From assembly GCF_005145025.1 (NCBI RefSeq), contig NZ_CP039695.1:3023501-3087500 (forward strand): a DNA stretch of 64,000 nt, written 5' to 3'. Position numbers and translations under genes: made by a program. The stretch comes from Novosphingobium sp. EMRT-2 (GTDB taxonomy: Bacteria; Pseudomonadota; Alphaproteobacteria; Sphingomonadales; Sphingomonadaceae). Numbering within the stretch: position 1 is the stretch's first letter; every line of letters begins with the position of its first letter. Below, piece by piece: positions 8,831 through 17,808 of this stretch. The notes below the pieces were generated by a model. That model made no database searches. It was not told the origin of the DNA and saw nothing but the letters and a program-made list of their open reading frames with translations.

Positions 8831-10234
8831 CTACTTCTTGATATTGATGACCTGCAGCTGGGTGTATTCGGCCAGCCCTTCCACCGACTGTTCCACGCCC
8901 AGCCCCGAATTCTTGAAGCCCGCCATCGGAATGTGCGGCCCGATGCCGACGTGCTGGTTCACCCAGACCTGCCCGCTTTCGATGCGCGAGGCAACATCGG
9001 CGGCGCGGGCTACGTCCTTCGACCAGACTGATCCGCCCAGCCCATATTCCGAAGCGTTGGCGCGGGCGATCACGTCGTCCACGTCGTCGAAGCGGATCAC
9101 CGGCAGGATCGGGCCGAACTGTTCCTCGTCCACGATGCGATCGCCGTCGGTCACATCGCGCACGATCGTCGGGCGGATGAAATAGCCGGCGCGCTCCATC
9201 ACCTCGCCGCCGGCGATCACCTTGCCCTCGGCCTTGGCCGCGTCGAGGAAGCCCTTGACCTTCTCGAACTGCATCGCGTTCTGGATCGGGCCGATCTGCG
9301 TGCCCTGTTGCAATCCGTCGTCGACAACGGCGGCCTGCGCCAGGTTGGCCAGTTCCTCGCACATCGCGTCATAGATATCGGCGTGGACATAGGCGCGCTT
9401 CACCGCCAGGCACACCTGCCCGCAGTTGAGGAAGGCGTTGCCGAAGATCGCCTGCGCGGTTTCACGCACGTCCACGTCCTCCAGCACGATCGCCGGGTCG
9501 TTGCCGCCCAGTTCCAGCGTCACGCGCTTGAGCGTGTCCGCGCCCGTCGCCGCGATGCGCTTGCCCGTGGCAGTCGATCCGGTGAAGCCGATCTTGGCGA
9601 CATCGGGGTGCGAGGTTAGGTGCGGCCCCAGGTCGTTGGCGTCGGTGATCACGTTGACCACGCCCGCCGGGAAAATGTCGCGGCACAGCTCGCCCAGCAT
9701 CAGCGCGGCGACGGGGGTCGTCGGCGCGGGCTTCAGCACGATGGCGTTGCCGGCCAGCACGGCGGGGCCGATCTTCCAGCAGGCGACCAGCAGCGGGAAG
9801 TTCCACGCGATGATCCCTACCACCACGCCCAGCGGCTTGTGCCTGACCGCAATGTAGCCGTCGGCGTCATCCTGGATCACGCGGTCGGGCAGTTCCAGCG
9901 TAGCGTAGTGGCGCAGGTATCCCTCGGTCCAGGCGAGTTCGCCCTGCGCCTCGGCCAGCGGCTTGCCCTGTTCCAGCGTCAGCGTGCGGGCAAATTCGTC
10001 CCTCCGCGCGGCGATGGCGTCCGCCAGTTCGATCAGCTTCCGGCTGCGTTCCGCGAACGGGACGGCCGACCAGCCCGGCACCGCGGCCTTGGCGGCGGCG
10101 ATGGCCTTGTCGGCCTGCGCCGCCGAGGCGCGGGGAACCGTGGTGAAGGGTTCCCCGGTCGCCGGGTTCACGACGTCCAAGGTCATGTCGCCAGGGACGA
10201 GTTCGCCGCCGATCAGCAGCTTGGTATCGGTCAT
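8831..10234 (-). CDS. NAD(P)-dependent aldehyde dehydrogenase
   Basis: 467 residues, a complete [16 protein letters not shown] (cofactor loop), [13 protein letters not shown], the general-base Glu in [12 protein letters not shown] and the catalytic Cys in [14 protein letters not shown]. The C-terminal [15 protein letters not shown] is typical of the NAD-dependent class. It most likely oxidises the aldehyde produced by the upstream amine dehydrogenase to the acid that the next gene would convert to a CoA thioester. It sits 45 bp after the receptor gene, with a GGAGAGGAAA ribosome site. Confidence 0.9.
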   Translation of the reverse strand: MTDTKLLIGGELVPGDMTLDVVNPATGEPFTTVPRASAAQADKAIAAAKAAVPGWSAVPFAERSRKLIELADAIAARRDEFARTLTLEQGKPLAEAQGELAWTEGYLRHYATLELPDRVIQDDADGYIAVRHKPLGVVVGIIAWNFPLLVACWKIGPAVLAGNAIVLKPAPTTPVAALMLGELCRDIFPAGVVNVITDANDLGPHLTSHPDVAKIGFTGSTATGKRIAATGADTLKRVTLELGGNDPAIVLEDVDVRETAQAIFGNAFLNCGQVCLAVKRAYVHADIYDAMCEELANLAQAAVVDDGLQQGTQIGPIQNAMQFEKVKGFLDAAKAEGKVIAGGEVMERAGYFIRPTIVRDVTDGDRIVDEEQFGPILPVIRFDDVDDVIARANASEYGLGGSVWSKDVARAADVASRIESGQVWVNQHVGIGPHIPMAGFKNSGLGVEQSVEGLAEYTQLQVINIKK

Positions 10235-10279
10235 TTTCCTCTCCCCCGCGCCCGGGACGCGGATTGTTGTACCGGAACC

Positions 10280-12486
10280 TTAGAACTTGGCGCCCAGCGT
10301 CACGCCGAATGTGCGCGGGTTGCCGATGTGGTTGTAGTCGAAACCGAAGCCCGCCAGCAGATCCACCCGCGATGTGAAGTAGAACTTGTTGCCCAGATTC
10401 TTCGCCCAGACCGACAGCGAATAGCGCCCGTCCGCCGTCTCCAGGTCCATATGCCCGCCCACCAGCGCGTAAGATGACTGGCGCAGGCGGGGGACGTTGA
10501 TAACCTCGAAGAACTGGCTCGACTGGAACGACAGGTCCGGATGGATCGAGAACGTAACGGCGTCGTTCTTGAACACGGTGAAATCCACTCCGGCGTTGAA
10601 CGTCAGCGAAGGCGCGTTCGACAGGCGGCGCCCGGAAACGTCGGTGCCGCTCACGTCGCCCCGGATGATCTTGGTGGACAGCAGGCCCATGCCGCCGTGG
10701 AAGGTGAAGGTGTCGGTCGGGCGCACCGTCAGTTCCGCTTCCGCGCCATAGATGCGCGACTTGGGAATGTTGAGCAGCGTCTGCGCGGCGGTGGTGGGAT
10801 CGACGTTGATGAACTGCTGGTTGCGGTAGTCGTAATAGAACGCCGCCATGTTCAGCGTCACGCGGCGGTCCCAGAACTGCGTCTTGGCGCCCACTTCATA
10901 CGAGGTGACCTTTTCCGCCTTGGCGACACTGAGTTCCGACGGATCGAAGAACGCCTGCGCGTTGAAGCTCGGCGCGCGATAGCCCTTGCTGAAGCTGGCG
11001 TAGAGCAGGTCGCCGCTGGCCAGCTTGTAATCGAAGCCGATCTTGCCCGAGACGTTGTTGTTCTTGTAGCGCAGCGCCGACGGCGGGATCAGCGTGGCGA
11101 CAAGGCTGTTGTCCACGCCCAGCGCGTCGGACCGGAAGCCGTTCTGCACGCCGGTATCGTGGGTGTAGCGCAACCCGCCGCGCACGGTCAGCGCATCGGT
11201 CAGCTTGTATTTCAGGTCGCTGTAGAGCGCGAAGCTCTTCTTGATCTGGGTGAACTGGTTCTTGACCTTGCAGGCCAGCGGCAGCCCGTCGGCGCAGTCC
11301 TGTGCGTTGATGAAGCCATCGCCGTTGACGTCCACGTCGGTCGCAATCTCGAACGTGGTCTCGTTATAGACCTTCTCGCGGTTGAAATAGGCGCCCAGGA
11401 TGAAGTCGAACGGACCGCCGGTGTCGCTGGTCAGGCGCAGGTCCTAGCGAACTGGCTGGCGCGGTCGTAATAGGGGATTTCCAGCAGCTTGGTGGCGGTG
11501 CCGTCGGTATCCTCGCGGAAGAACAGCGTGCCCTTGTCGTAGGAGGTGATGCTGGTGATCGCCAGCGTGTCGGACACGTCGATGTTGGTGGTCAGCGCGA
11601 CCGACGTGGTGCGCGCGCGGCGGCGCTGGCTGACGTCGGAAGCGATTTCCCACTTCGACAGGCCGGGCCGGTGGACCGCTTCGGGCTGGGCGTAGATGCC
11701 GTAGTTCTGCGGGTTCTGGAAGCTGGTGGAAGCACGCAGGGTGAAGCGCACGCTGTCGGTCGGTTCGAACTTCAGCGTGCCGCGCAGCGCGTATTCGCGT
11801 GTGCTGGCAAGGTCCGGCAGGCCGGGCACCACGTTCTTGAACCAGCCGTCCGCGCGCGAGAACGTGCCGGCCACGCGCAGCGCGGCCTTTTCGCCCAGCG
11901 GCACGTTGACCGCGCCGTTCACGTCCACGCGGTTGTAGTTGCCGTATCCCGCGTTGAGATAGCCGCTGGTCTCGCCGAGCTTGGCATCGCGGCTGATGAT
12001 GTTGACCGCGCCGCCCGTGGTGTTCTTGCCATAGAGCGTGCCCTGCGGCCCGCGCAGCACTTCCACGCGCTCCAGGTCGTACATGGCGACGCCCAGGAAC
12101 GCGAAGTTGCCCTTGTAGACTTCGTCGTAATAGGTCGCGACCGGGCTGGACTGGTTGAGGCTGTAGTCGGACATCGACACGCCGCGCAGCGCGAAGATCG
12201 GCGTGTTGTCGCCCACGATCGAGGTCAGCTGCAGGTTGGCGACCTTGGTCACCAGGCTGTCGACATTGGTGATGCGCGATTTTTCCAGGGCATCGCCGCC
12301 GATCGCCGAAACCGAGATCGGCACCGACTGGAGGTTTTCCGATCGCTTCGCGGCGGTGACCACGATTTCGCCCGGCGCGCTTTCGCTGCCGCTGTCGCTT
12401 TGCGCCTGCGCGAAGGCCGGGGTGGCCGTGGCGGCGAAGACCGCGATTGCGGTGAGCGCGGTGTTGCGGAGAAGACGTTCCCTCAT
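10280..12486 (-). pseudogene. TonB-dependent receptor disrupted by a single-base frameshift
   Basis: The start at 12486 (MRERLLRNTALTAIAVFAA, signal peptide) follows GGGAGG by 10 bases; an ATG 18 bases upstream has no such site. The N-terminal part has the TonB box GEIVVTA and the plug motif VEVLRGPQGTLYGKNTTGGA. The frame ends at 11431; the barrel continues without gap in another frame from about 11445 to 10280 (SGKIGFDYKLASGDLLYASF, terminal FGVTLGAKF). Restoring one base near 11445 (minus strand TTCGCT-AGGACC, expected TTCGCTCAGGAC) gives one 735-codon protein with no other break. This could be a true inactivating deletion or a sequencing error. The receptor would import a substrate of the amine pathway. 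It begins 34 bp after the second cytochrome. Confidence 0.85.
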
Positions 12487-12520
12487 GGTATTGCTACCTC
12501 CCATTGTGATGGTGCCCTGT

Positions 12521-12991
12521 TCAGGGGCGCGCTTGTTCCTGCCCTGGTTGTGAAAACCCCTCGACCAGGCGCGCTCTCATCGCGGCGCGCTCGAGCCGAA
12601 GGGGGTGTTGGCGCAGACGCCCGATTTCCTCCGCCGTGTAGGGGCGGAAGTCGGCCGGCATGTGCGCCGCATCAAAAGTATAGAGTGTCCAGTTGACCAG
12701 ATTGGCGAGCCTTGCGTCGTCGAGATTGACGGTCGAAACGCCGGGCACGCGGCCGATGAATTCGCGCCCGCCCGGCACTGAAAGGAACCGGGCGACGATG
12801 TGCTTCATCGGCGGATTGGAATGGTCGTCGCCGCTGCCGTCGGGCCGGTGGCAGCCCTGGCACTTCAGCATATAGTCGACCTTGGCCTGCCGCACGTCCG
12901 TCACGCCCGGCGGCGCGGCCTCGCCCGCCTTCACGCCAGCGCCGGCCAGCAGGGCGGCAAGGAGCGGAAAGGCGAGCAGGGCCGGTTTCAT
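12521..12991 (-). CDS. Periplasmic monohaem cytochrome c (second of two)
   Basis: 156 residues with a signal peptide (MKPALLAFPLLAALLAGAGV, cleavage near AGEAA). One haem site, CQGCH at residues 44-48; the likely axial Met is in AHMPADFRPYTAEEI (about residue 111). Its start codon overlaps the preceding cytochrome stop by 4 bp (ATGA), so translation is coupled. In the amine dehydrogenase context it probably carries electrons from the TTQ enzyme or from the first cytochrome to the respiratory chain. It has only one CXXCH, so it is not the dihaem TTQ-maturation enzyme MauG. Confidence 0.83.
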   Translation of the reverse strand: MKPALLAFPLLAALLAGAGVKAGEAAPPGVTDVRQAKVDYMLKCQGCHRPDGSGDDHSNPPMKHIVARFLSVPGGREFIGRVPGVSTVNLDDARLANLVNWTLYTFDAAHMPADFRPYTAEEIGRLRQHPLRLERAAMRARLVEGFSQPGQEQARP

Positions 12992-13473
12992 TTACCGCCG
13001 GCCCCGGCATGGAGGCGGGCGACGTCGGCCGAGGAAAGCGATGCGCCGCCGGCCCGGATCGTGCCGATCTCGGCCGGGGTGAAGCGGCGGAACGCCGGCC
13101 CGACCTTAGTGATCGTGGTGCCGACATGGTTGAGCACGGCGGCGATGGCCGCGTCATCCAGGCCCGCTTGCGCTGGCATCACGCCGCGAAAGGCTTTGCC
13201 TTCGACCGTGATCGGGCCGGACAGCCCCTTGATGACGGCCAGCGCGATATAGCGCCGGCCTTCGTTGCGCGCCGCCAGCGTGCGGAAATCGACGCCCAGC
13301 GGGGGATAGGCGCCGGGCACGCCCGCACCGGTCGCGGTGTGGCACGCGGCGCAGCGGCCATAGAGCGCCGCGCCATTCGGTTCCGCGCTGCCAGCCTGCG
13401 CCGGGCTGCGCGCGACCAGAGCGGCGGTGAGCGCCATCGCGCCGAGGGCAGCAACTTTCAGCGCGCCGGTCAT
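12988..13473 (-). CDS. Periplasmic monohaem cytochrome c (first of two)
   Basis: 161 residues, signal peptide then a class I cytochrome with CAACH at residues 41-45 and a probable axial Met at 99 (AFRGVMPAQ), the order expected for an electron-transfer cytochrome. It begins inside the stop codon of the light-chain gene (ATGA overlap) and itself overlaps the second cytochrome, so the three are translationally coupled. A small monohaem cytochrome next to the light-chain gene is also a feature of the known aromatic amine dehydrogenase cluster of Alcaligenes, which supports a role as electron acceptor. Confidence 0.85.
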   Translation of the reverse strand: MTGALKVAALGAMALTAALVARSPAQAGSAEPNGAALYGRCAACHTATGAGVPGAYPPLGVDFRTLAARNEGRRYIALAVIKGLSGPITVEGKAFRGVMPAQAGLDDAAIAAVLNHVGTTITKVGPAFRRFTPAEIGTIRAGGASLSSADVARLHAGAGGK

Positions 13474-14018
13474 TTCGGCTGGTCCAGCGCCACGCCCACG
13501 ATCACCGCCGTGGAGCAGTTGTACACGCTGCTCTGCGAGCCCAGACACCAGTTGTAATCGTTGTTCGATTGCGGGCGCACTTGCGGGCGATCGCCCTCGT
13601 TGCGGTTGCACAGGCACTGCCCGCACGAGGACGTACCGCAGCAATCGTTGTAGCTGATGATATAGGCGCGGTTGTCGGCCGGGTTGGTGCAGGTGCCAAT
13701 CCAGGTGATCGGCGACATTTCCGTGCCCGGCGGGCAGCTGCTGACCGACCCGCCGCAGCAGGTGCAGAGGAAGCCGTCGATCGCGCAGTAGCGCCAGTAA
13801 TCGCAGCTCGTGCGGTCGCCGGGGTCCTGATCGATGCCGGCGGTTACCGGGCTATGGGTCGGCCCGCCGCCGTGCGTGGCGGCGCGCGCCACCGGCAGGA
13901 CGGGAAAGGTGGCCGCGCCGGTCATGCCCGCGCCTAGCCACGCCAGCATGGACCGGCGCGACGTGCCGCGGGCGATGCGCCGGGCGAATTTCTCGGTAAG
14001 CTTGTCAAAGCCGGCCAT
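13470..14018 (-). CDS. aauA: Quinohaem-free TTQ amine dehydrogenase light chain (aralkylamine type)
   Basis: 182 residues. It starts with a Tat-type leader (TSRRSMLAWLGAG, cleavage near ARA-A), as expected for a protein exported folded. The mature part is Cys-rich (CDYWRYC, GFLCTCCGG, SYNDCCG, CGQCLC). The two tryptophans that form the tryptophan tryptophylquinone are Trp106 (SPITWIGTC) and Trp157 (NNDYNWCLG), 51 residues apart as in methylamine dehydrogenase (57 and 108). Asp125 (YNDCCG) is 19 residues after the first Trp, the position of the catalytic Asp. The segments CAIDGFLCTCCGG and SPITWIGTC are closer to aromatic amine dehydrogenase than to methylamine dehydrogenase as I recall them. 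It starts 3 bp after mauD. Confidence 0.9.
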   Translation of the reverse strand: MAGFDKLTEKFARRIARGTSRRSMLAWLGAGMTGAATFPVLPVARAATHGGGPTHSPVTAGIDQDPGDRTSCDYWRYCAIDGFLCTCCGGSVSSCPPGTEMSPITWIGTCTNPADNRAYIISYNDCCGTSSCGQCLCNRNEGDRPQVRPQSNNDYNWCLGSQSSVYNCSTAVIVGVALDQPK

Positions 14019-14021
14019 GGC

Positions 14022-14612
14022 TCAGGCCTCCCTGTTGCGGCGGGCGAGATAGTCCTGGATCGACGCCACGCCGCGTTCCTTGGCTTCGAACAGACTTTCG
14101 AGGTGCTCCCGGCTGTTGACGAGGCCGAGCGAGGCGACCTTGCCGGCTTCGTCGAGCAGCACCGCATAGGGCAGCTTCGATACGCCGAAGGCGCGGCCGA
14201 GCGCTTCGGACAGGACCAGCGGAATGCCGTCGAGGCCGTGGTCCTTGGCAAGCTGGCGGTATTGCCCCTTGGTGCCGTCGCCCGCGATCACGATGTCGAT
14301 CCAGTCGGCTTCGGCGCGCGCGGCGGAGCGCACCACCGGCAGCAGCGATTTGCACACCGGGCAATCGGGCGAGGCGAAGAACAGCAACTGGCTGCGGCCT
14401 TCGCGCTTGCCGCCGATCTCGATCGGCGCGCCGTCGATGGTGGTCACCGTCATGGGAGAGGCGGTTTCACCGACCTCCACCTTCTGGTGCAGGGTCAGCG
14501 CGCCGGCCGGCGCGATGCGTTCGTGGAGAATGCCGACCTGGCGGGCAAGGGCTGCGATCAGCAGCGCCTGAACGATCACGGCGGTCCACAGCAGGATCTG
14601 GGATGTCAGCAT
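14022..14612 (-). CDS. mauD: Amine dehydrogenase maturation thioredoxin-like protein MauD
   Basis: 196 residues. An N-terminal transmembrane anchor (about 5-25) is followed by a periplasmic thioredoxin fold with CPVC at residues 84-87 (FFASPDCPVCKSLLP) and the cis-Pro region SKLPYAVLLDEAG. In mau systems MauD is required to form the many disulfides of the light chain. Its start overlaps the mauE stop (TGATG) and the light-chain gene follows after 3 bp, the conserved order E-D-A. Confidence 0.9.
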   Translation of the reverse strand: MLTSQILLWTAVIVQALLIAALARQVGILHERIAPAGALTLHQKVEVGETASPMTVTTIDGAPIEIGGKREGRSQLLFFASPDCPVCKSLLPVVRSAARAEADWIDIVIAGDGTKGQYRQLAKDHGLDGIPLVLSEALGRAFGVSKLPYAVLLDEAGKVASLGLVNSREHLESLFEAKERGVASIQDYLARRNREA

Positions 14613-15112
14613 CACGGCTTCCTCCACGCGGGTTGGGGAATGGCGAGCAGCTCGGAAATTCCGAGGTAAAGCGCACAAAGTCCGGCGGCGGCGAAGGGCG
14701 TTTCGATGCCGAACGCCGCCGCCGGGAGGGTGGAAACGAGGCCGGCTGCCAGTGCGAGCAGCGCCGGGCGGGCGGTTTGCGCTAGGGTCACCGGCTTTTC
14801 GCGGGCGACCAGGTCGCAGCCGCAATCGAGCACTTCGCCCCGGCGGCGGAACAGGGCGATAGCATAGCCCAGCCACAGCGCGGCGGCGATCAGCGCGCCG
14901 GTCCTTTGCAGGGGAGTAATGAGCAGGCAGGCCGCCGCCACCGCTTCCACGCTGCCCGCCGTTAGCAGGAGCAGCGGGCCGGAACTCGGGCGCGTGCCCG
15001 CCAGCCGCGCGGCGGCGATGGCGAGCCGTTCATGGGCCAGCCCCTTGTGCAGCGCCGATCCGGCCAGCAGCAGCGCCAGAAACAGGGTGATGGAACCGGG
15101 TGCGGGCGCCAT
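14612..15112 (-). CDS. mauE: MauE/DoxX-family redox-associated membrane protein
   Basis: 166 residues with about four hydrophobic segments (residues 8-25, 45-65, 70-88, 118-140). A conserved cysteine pair CGC (VLDCGCDLV, about residues 98-100) follows the third, as in MauE. In the methylamine system MauE works with MauD in light-chain disulfide formation. The start at 15112 immediately follows the heavy-chain stop (15114), giving translational coupling; earlier in-frame codons overlap the heavy chain and are not family-like. Confidence 0.85.
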   Translation of the reverse strand: MAPAPGSITLFLALLLAGSALHKGLAHERLAIAAARLAGTRPSSGPLLLLTAGSVEAVAAACLLITPLQRTGALIAAALWLGYAIALFRRRGEVLDCGCDLVAREKPVTLAQTARPALLALAAGLVSTLPAAAFGIETPFAAAGLCALYLGISELLAIPQPAWRKP

Positions 15113-15113
15113 C

Positions 15114-16283
15114 TCAGGGCACCGGCGTGATGAGGATCGGGTTGGCGGCAACCGTCGCGCCCAGCGAGCGGACGAACGCGCCGGTGGCGGCGTCGTGCAC
15201 ATCGATCACGCCGTCGGCGCGCGCGACGATCAGGTGCGGGGTGTCCTCGGGCGTCACGCCCACGGCCACGCCCACCGACCGCAGCGGGAAGCGGGCGATT
15301 CGCGCCTTCTTCGCCGGGTCGATCACCCACACTTCGGTGCCGCCATCCTTGTGGCTGCCCTCGCGACCGTTGGGGCTCATCAGCACGTAAAGAAGACCTT
15401 TGGCGTCCGCCGCGATCACTTGCCAGCCGCCCGGCCGCCATTCGGGCGCGCCGCCTTCGGTCGTGCCCACGTTGAACGCACCGGGCAGGGGGCGGGGAAC
15501 CGGGCCGGAGAAATCGAAGCCCTGAACCTGCCCGTAATAGCTGACGAACCAGCCCGTCCTGCCCATCATCGCGGGCGTGCTGAACAGCGGCTGCTTGTCG
15601 ATGTCCTGCACCTTGGCGATGGTCTTGGAAGAGGCGACCTGGCCCTTGTCGTCCAGCGTCACGCTGAACATCGAACCGTCGGCGCAGAAGCTGCTGAAGC
15701 CGCGCTCGCCGGTGGGATAGATCTGCGCGCAGCCGGGCAGGTCGATCTCGCTCAGGATCTTGCGCGCGTCGAGGTCGACCACCGTCACCGATTGCGCGGG
15801 CGTGAAGTTCGCCACCAGCGCCCAGTGTTCGCCGTTGGTGAACTGGAACAGGTGCGGATAAGTCACCGATTGCTGGCGCTTGCCGCCGGGCAGCACGATC
15901 TCGCCCTTGGGTTGGAGCGTTTCCATGTCCCAGATGGTGATCGCGTCGGTGCGCTCGCCCCGCGTCAGGCGGGAGAAGAAGGTCTCGGCCGTGTAGATTT
16001 CGCCGCGCTGGCGCGAAACCAGCGAATTGGCGAACTGCGCCGCGCGGACCAGCCCTTTCAGCGGCTGGTTGGCCGATGTGGTGTCCACCACCGCAAGCCG
16101 CCCGTCGAGGATCGAGGCGAAGTAGAAATCGTGGATGACGACCCAGCTTTTCGGCCACGCCTTCGGCAGCGTCTTGACCGTGGGGATCGGCTCTTCGGGC
16201 AGCGGCGTGGGATAGGCGGCGGGTGCGGCGGAAACCGCGCTCGCCGAAACGGAGAGGGCAAGCGCCAGAGCAAGAAACCTCAT
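15114..16283 (-). CDS. aauB: Amine dehydrogenase heavy (large) chain, beta-propeller
   Basis: 389 residues with a Sec signal peptide (MRFLALALALSVSASAVSAA). The mature protein shows propeller-like blade repeats of the type DAITIWDMETLQPKGEIVLP, VTVVDLDARKILSEIDLPGC, TEVWVIDPAKKARIARFPL and DGVIDVHDAATGAFVRSLG, the seven-bladed fold of the MauB/AauB subunit. Two of these form the alpha2beta2 periplasmic enzyme with the TTQ light chain. The start at 16283 follows GGGAG by a normal distance; the open frame upstream of it lacks a leader. It is the first gene of the operon and diverges from a TetR gene across the tandem operator-like repeats. Confidence 0.9.
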   Translation of the reverse strand: MRFLALALALSVSASAVSAAPAAYPTPLPEEPIPTVKTLPKAWPKSWVVIHDFYFASILDGRLAVVDTTSANQPLKGLVRAAQFANSLVSRQRGEIYTAETFFSRLTRGERTDAITIWDMETLQPKGEIVLPGGKRQQSVTYPHLFQFTNGEHWALVANFTPAQSVTVVDLDARKILSEIDLPGCAQIYPTGERGFSSFCADGSMFSVTLDDKGQVASSKTIAKVQDIDKQPLFSTPAMMGRTGWFVSYYGQVQGFDFSGPVPRPLPGAFNVGTTEGGAPEWRPGGWQVIAADAKGLLYVLMSPNGREGSHKDGGTEVWVIDPAKKARIARFPLRSVGVAVGVTPEDTPHLIVARADGVIDVHDAATGAFVRSLGATVAANPILITPVP

Positions 16284-16350
16284 GCGGTACTCCCAAAGTC
16301 TCGGCGAATTGTTGCGCCTTTGTTGCCGGGAGAATGACGAATGAGGCATA

Positions 16351-16386
16351 ATTCTGTCAAGTGACCTAATTTTGTCGCGTGACATA
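16351..16386. promoter_or_regulatory. Tandem 18-bp palindrome-bearing repeats, probable TetR operator and amine-operon promoter
   Basis: Two adjacent 18-bp units, ATTCTGTCAAGTGACCTA (16351-16368) and ATTTTGTCGCGTGACATA (16369-16386), match at 14 of 18 positions. Each has a TGTC-N4-GAC(A/C) dyad. On the minus strand the first unit contains TTGACA (16360-16355), a perfect -35 hexamer placed to serve the heavy-chain gene; a convincing -10 is not obvious. Location between a TetR gene and the operon fits repression by occlusion of the -35. Confidence 0.6.
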
Positions 16387-16433
16387 TTTTTTAAGGCGGG
16401 TTATCAAGAGCGAAAGTGGAGCTGAAATTTATT

Positions 16434-17138
16434 ATGAATCAGTATGATGGTGCGCCATCTTTCGTCACCGACCTGGTCTTTCCGGAACGCGAGGGCGGCT
16501 ATGCCAAGGGCCACGAAACCCGCGAACTGATCCTGCGCACCGCGCTGCACATCCTGATCGAGGAAGGCTATCGCGCGATGTCGATGCGGCGAGTCGCCGC
16601 CGCCTGCGACATGAAGTTCGGCAACCTGACCTACCATTTCCGCAGCCGCGAGGATCTTGTGCGCGAACTGCTCGACGCGGTCATCCGCAGCTACGAGCAG
16701 GAATTCGACGCCATCGTGCGGATGCCCGGCGCGCCGCCGGAAGAGCGGTTGCGCCGCCTGTGCCTGCTGGTGCTGGAAGACATCCGCAGCAAGAAGACGA
16801 CGCGCTTGTTCCCGGAATTGTGGGCGCTGTCCAACCACGACGCATTCGTGTTCGACCGCGTCCACGAACTCTACGTCCGCGCCCGCGCGCCCGCGATCGA
16901 GATCATCCGCGAAATGCGCCCCGACCTGCCGTGCGAGGCGTGCGAGATGCTCGCGCTGTTCATCTCCGCCTCGATGGAGGGGATGACCGTGTTCGCCGGC
17001 TACGACAAGCCGTTCGAACCGCACATGGCCAAGCTGGAAAGCATCGCGCTCAAATCGTTCATCGCGCTGTTGAAAACAGTAACGGCGGAAGAGGCGCTGG
17101 CGCTGGGCGAGGGCGGCGAGGCGTGCGCCCGGGTGTGA
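16434..17138 (+). CDS. TetR/AcrR-family transcriptional regulator
   Basis: 234 residues from the ATG at 16434 (a GTG at 16416 is an alternative). The N-terminal domain has the TetR helix-turn-helix: TRELILRTALHILIEEGYRA, then MSMRRVAAACDMKFGNLTYH and FRSREDLVRELLD. The rest is a helical ligand-binding domain. It diverges from the amine dehydrogenase heavy chain and two tandem dyads lie between them, so it is the likely local repressor. An inducer such as the amine or a CoA/aldehyde product is inference. Confidence 0.87.
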   Translation: MNQYDGAPSFVTDLVFPEREGGYAKGHETRELILRTALHILIEEGYRAMSMRRVAAACDMKFGNLTYHFRSREDLVRELLDAVIRSYEQEFDAIVRMPGAPPEERLRRLCLLVLEDIRSKKTTRLFPELWALSNHDAFVFDRVHELYVRARAPAIEIIREMRPDLPCEACEMLALFISASMEGMTVFAGYDKPFEPHMAKLESIALKSFIALLKTVTAEEALALGEGGEACARV

Positions 17139-17259
17139 TCTGGTGGCGCGCGGCTCGGGGACCGGGTTGAATGGCGGGAAGGGCGAGGTTAGCCTACCGT
17201 CGAAAAGTTGCGCACACCGCCCGTCCTGAGCTTAGCGTCTGCAAAGCCTGATCAATAAA

Positions 17260-17808
17260 TCAACATCTACCCTCATAGGCTTGCTTATAAGGTGAGCCAA
17301 AGCATTTCCCCATTCTGGTAAGAAAAGACAGGTTCGGAGGCCATTCCAAATCGCCTTCTGGATAATCAGGAGGTCGTTTCAATGCTTTCAAAGCAAAAAT
17401 GACTTCATCAAAAGCCGCTCGATCATTTTCTAGAAAAGCAATCGTTCCTTCAACGTACAAGTTCCATCCATCGATGTCAGTTGTAGTGCGCTTTTTGCTT
17501 GCAATCATCTCCGCAATGGCTTGGGAATAACTGCCCGAAAAGGCCAGAATCTGCCCACGATGCCACAGGAGAAGCGGGCGAATATCTTCACCCAGCTGAT
17601 TTTCATTATAGTGAACATATTTTTGAATGAGTTCGGCGGCTTCGCGCTCGCATCCTGCGGTGCTTGCAAGATGTCTCCAGCCGTCTTCCCCTTGATCAAA
17701 TTCGATCGGGTTCATTCCAACATAGCTGGACAAATCATATTGACACTCATCCGGCGCACCTATGCTTGCCGGCGACGATCCAAGCAGCATAGCCAAAAGT
17801 GTTAACAT
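17260..17808 (-). CDS. Hypothetical secreted protein, TPR-like, low GC
   Basis: 182 residues of no family I recognise. It begins with a short hydrophobic leader (MLTLLAMLLGSSPASIGAP) and contains two helical pairs resembling tetratricopeptide units (LLLWHRGQILAFSGSYSQAI and NLYVEGTIAFLENDRAAFDE), plus four cysteines in the mature part. The gene and its flanks are visibly richer in A and T than anything nearby, which suggests recent acquisition. It stands alone between a TetR gene and a LysR gene, on the minus strand, with no clear operon partner. Confidence 0.6.
   Translation of the reverse strand: MLTLLAMLLGSSPASIGAPDECQYDLSSYVGMNPIEFDQGEDGWRHLASTAGCEREAAELIQKYVHYNENQLGEDIRPLLLWHRGQILAFSGSYSQAIAEMIASKKRTTTDIDGWNLYVEGTIAFLENDRAAFDEVIFALKALKRPPDYPEGDLEWPPNLSFLTRMGKCFGSPYKQAYEGRC

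Noticed and set aside
10280..12504. Two separate receptor genes (10280-11335 and 11431-12504).
   Set aside because: The second half lacks a leader and plug and the first lacks a barrel; they join exactly after adding one base.
12521..13473. One of the two cytochromes as MauG.
   Set aside because: Each has a single CXXCH and about 160 residues; MauG needs two haem sites and about 350 residues.
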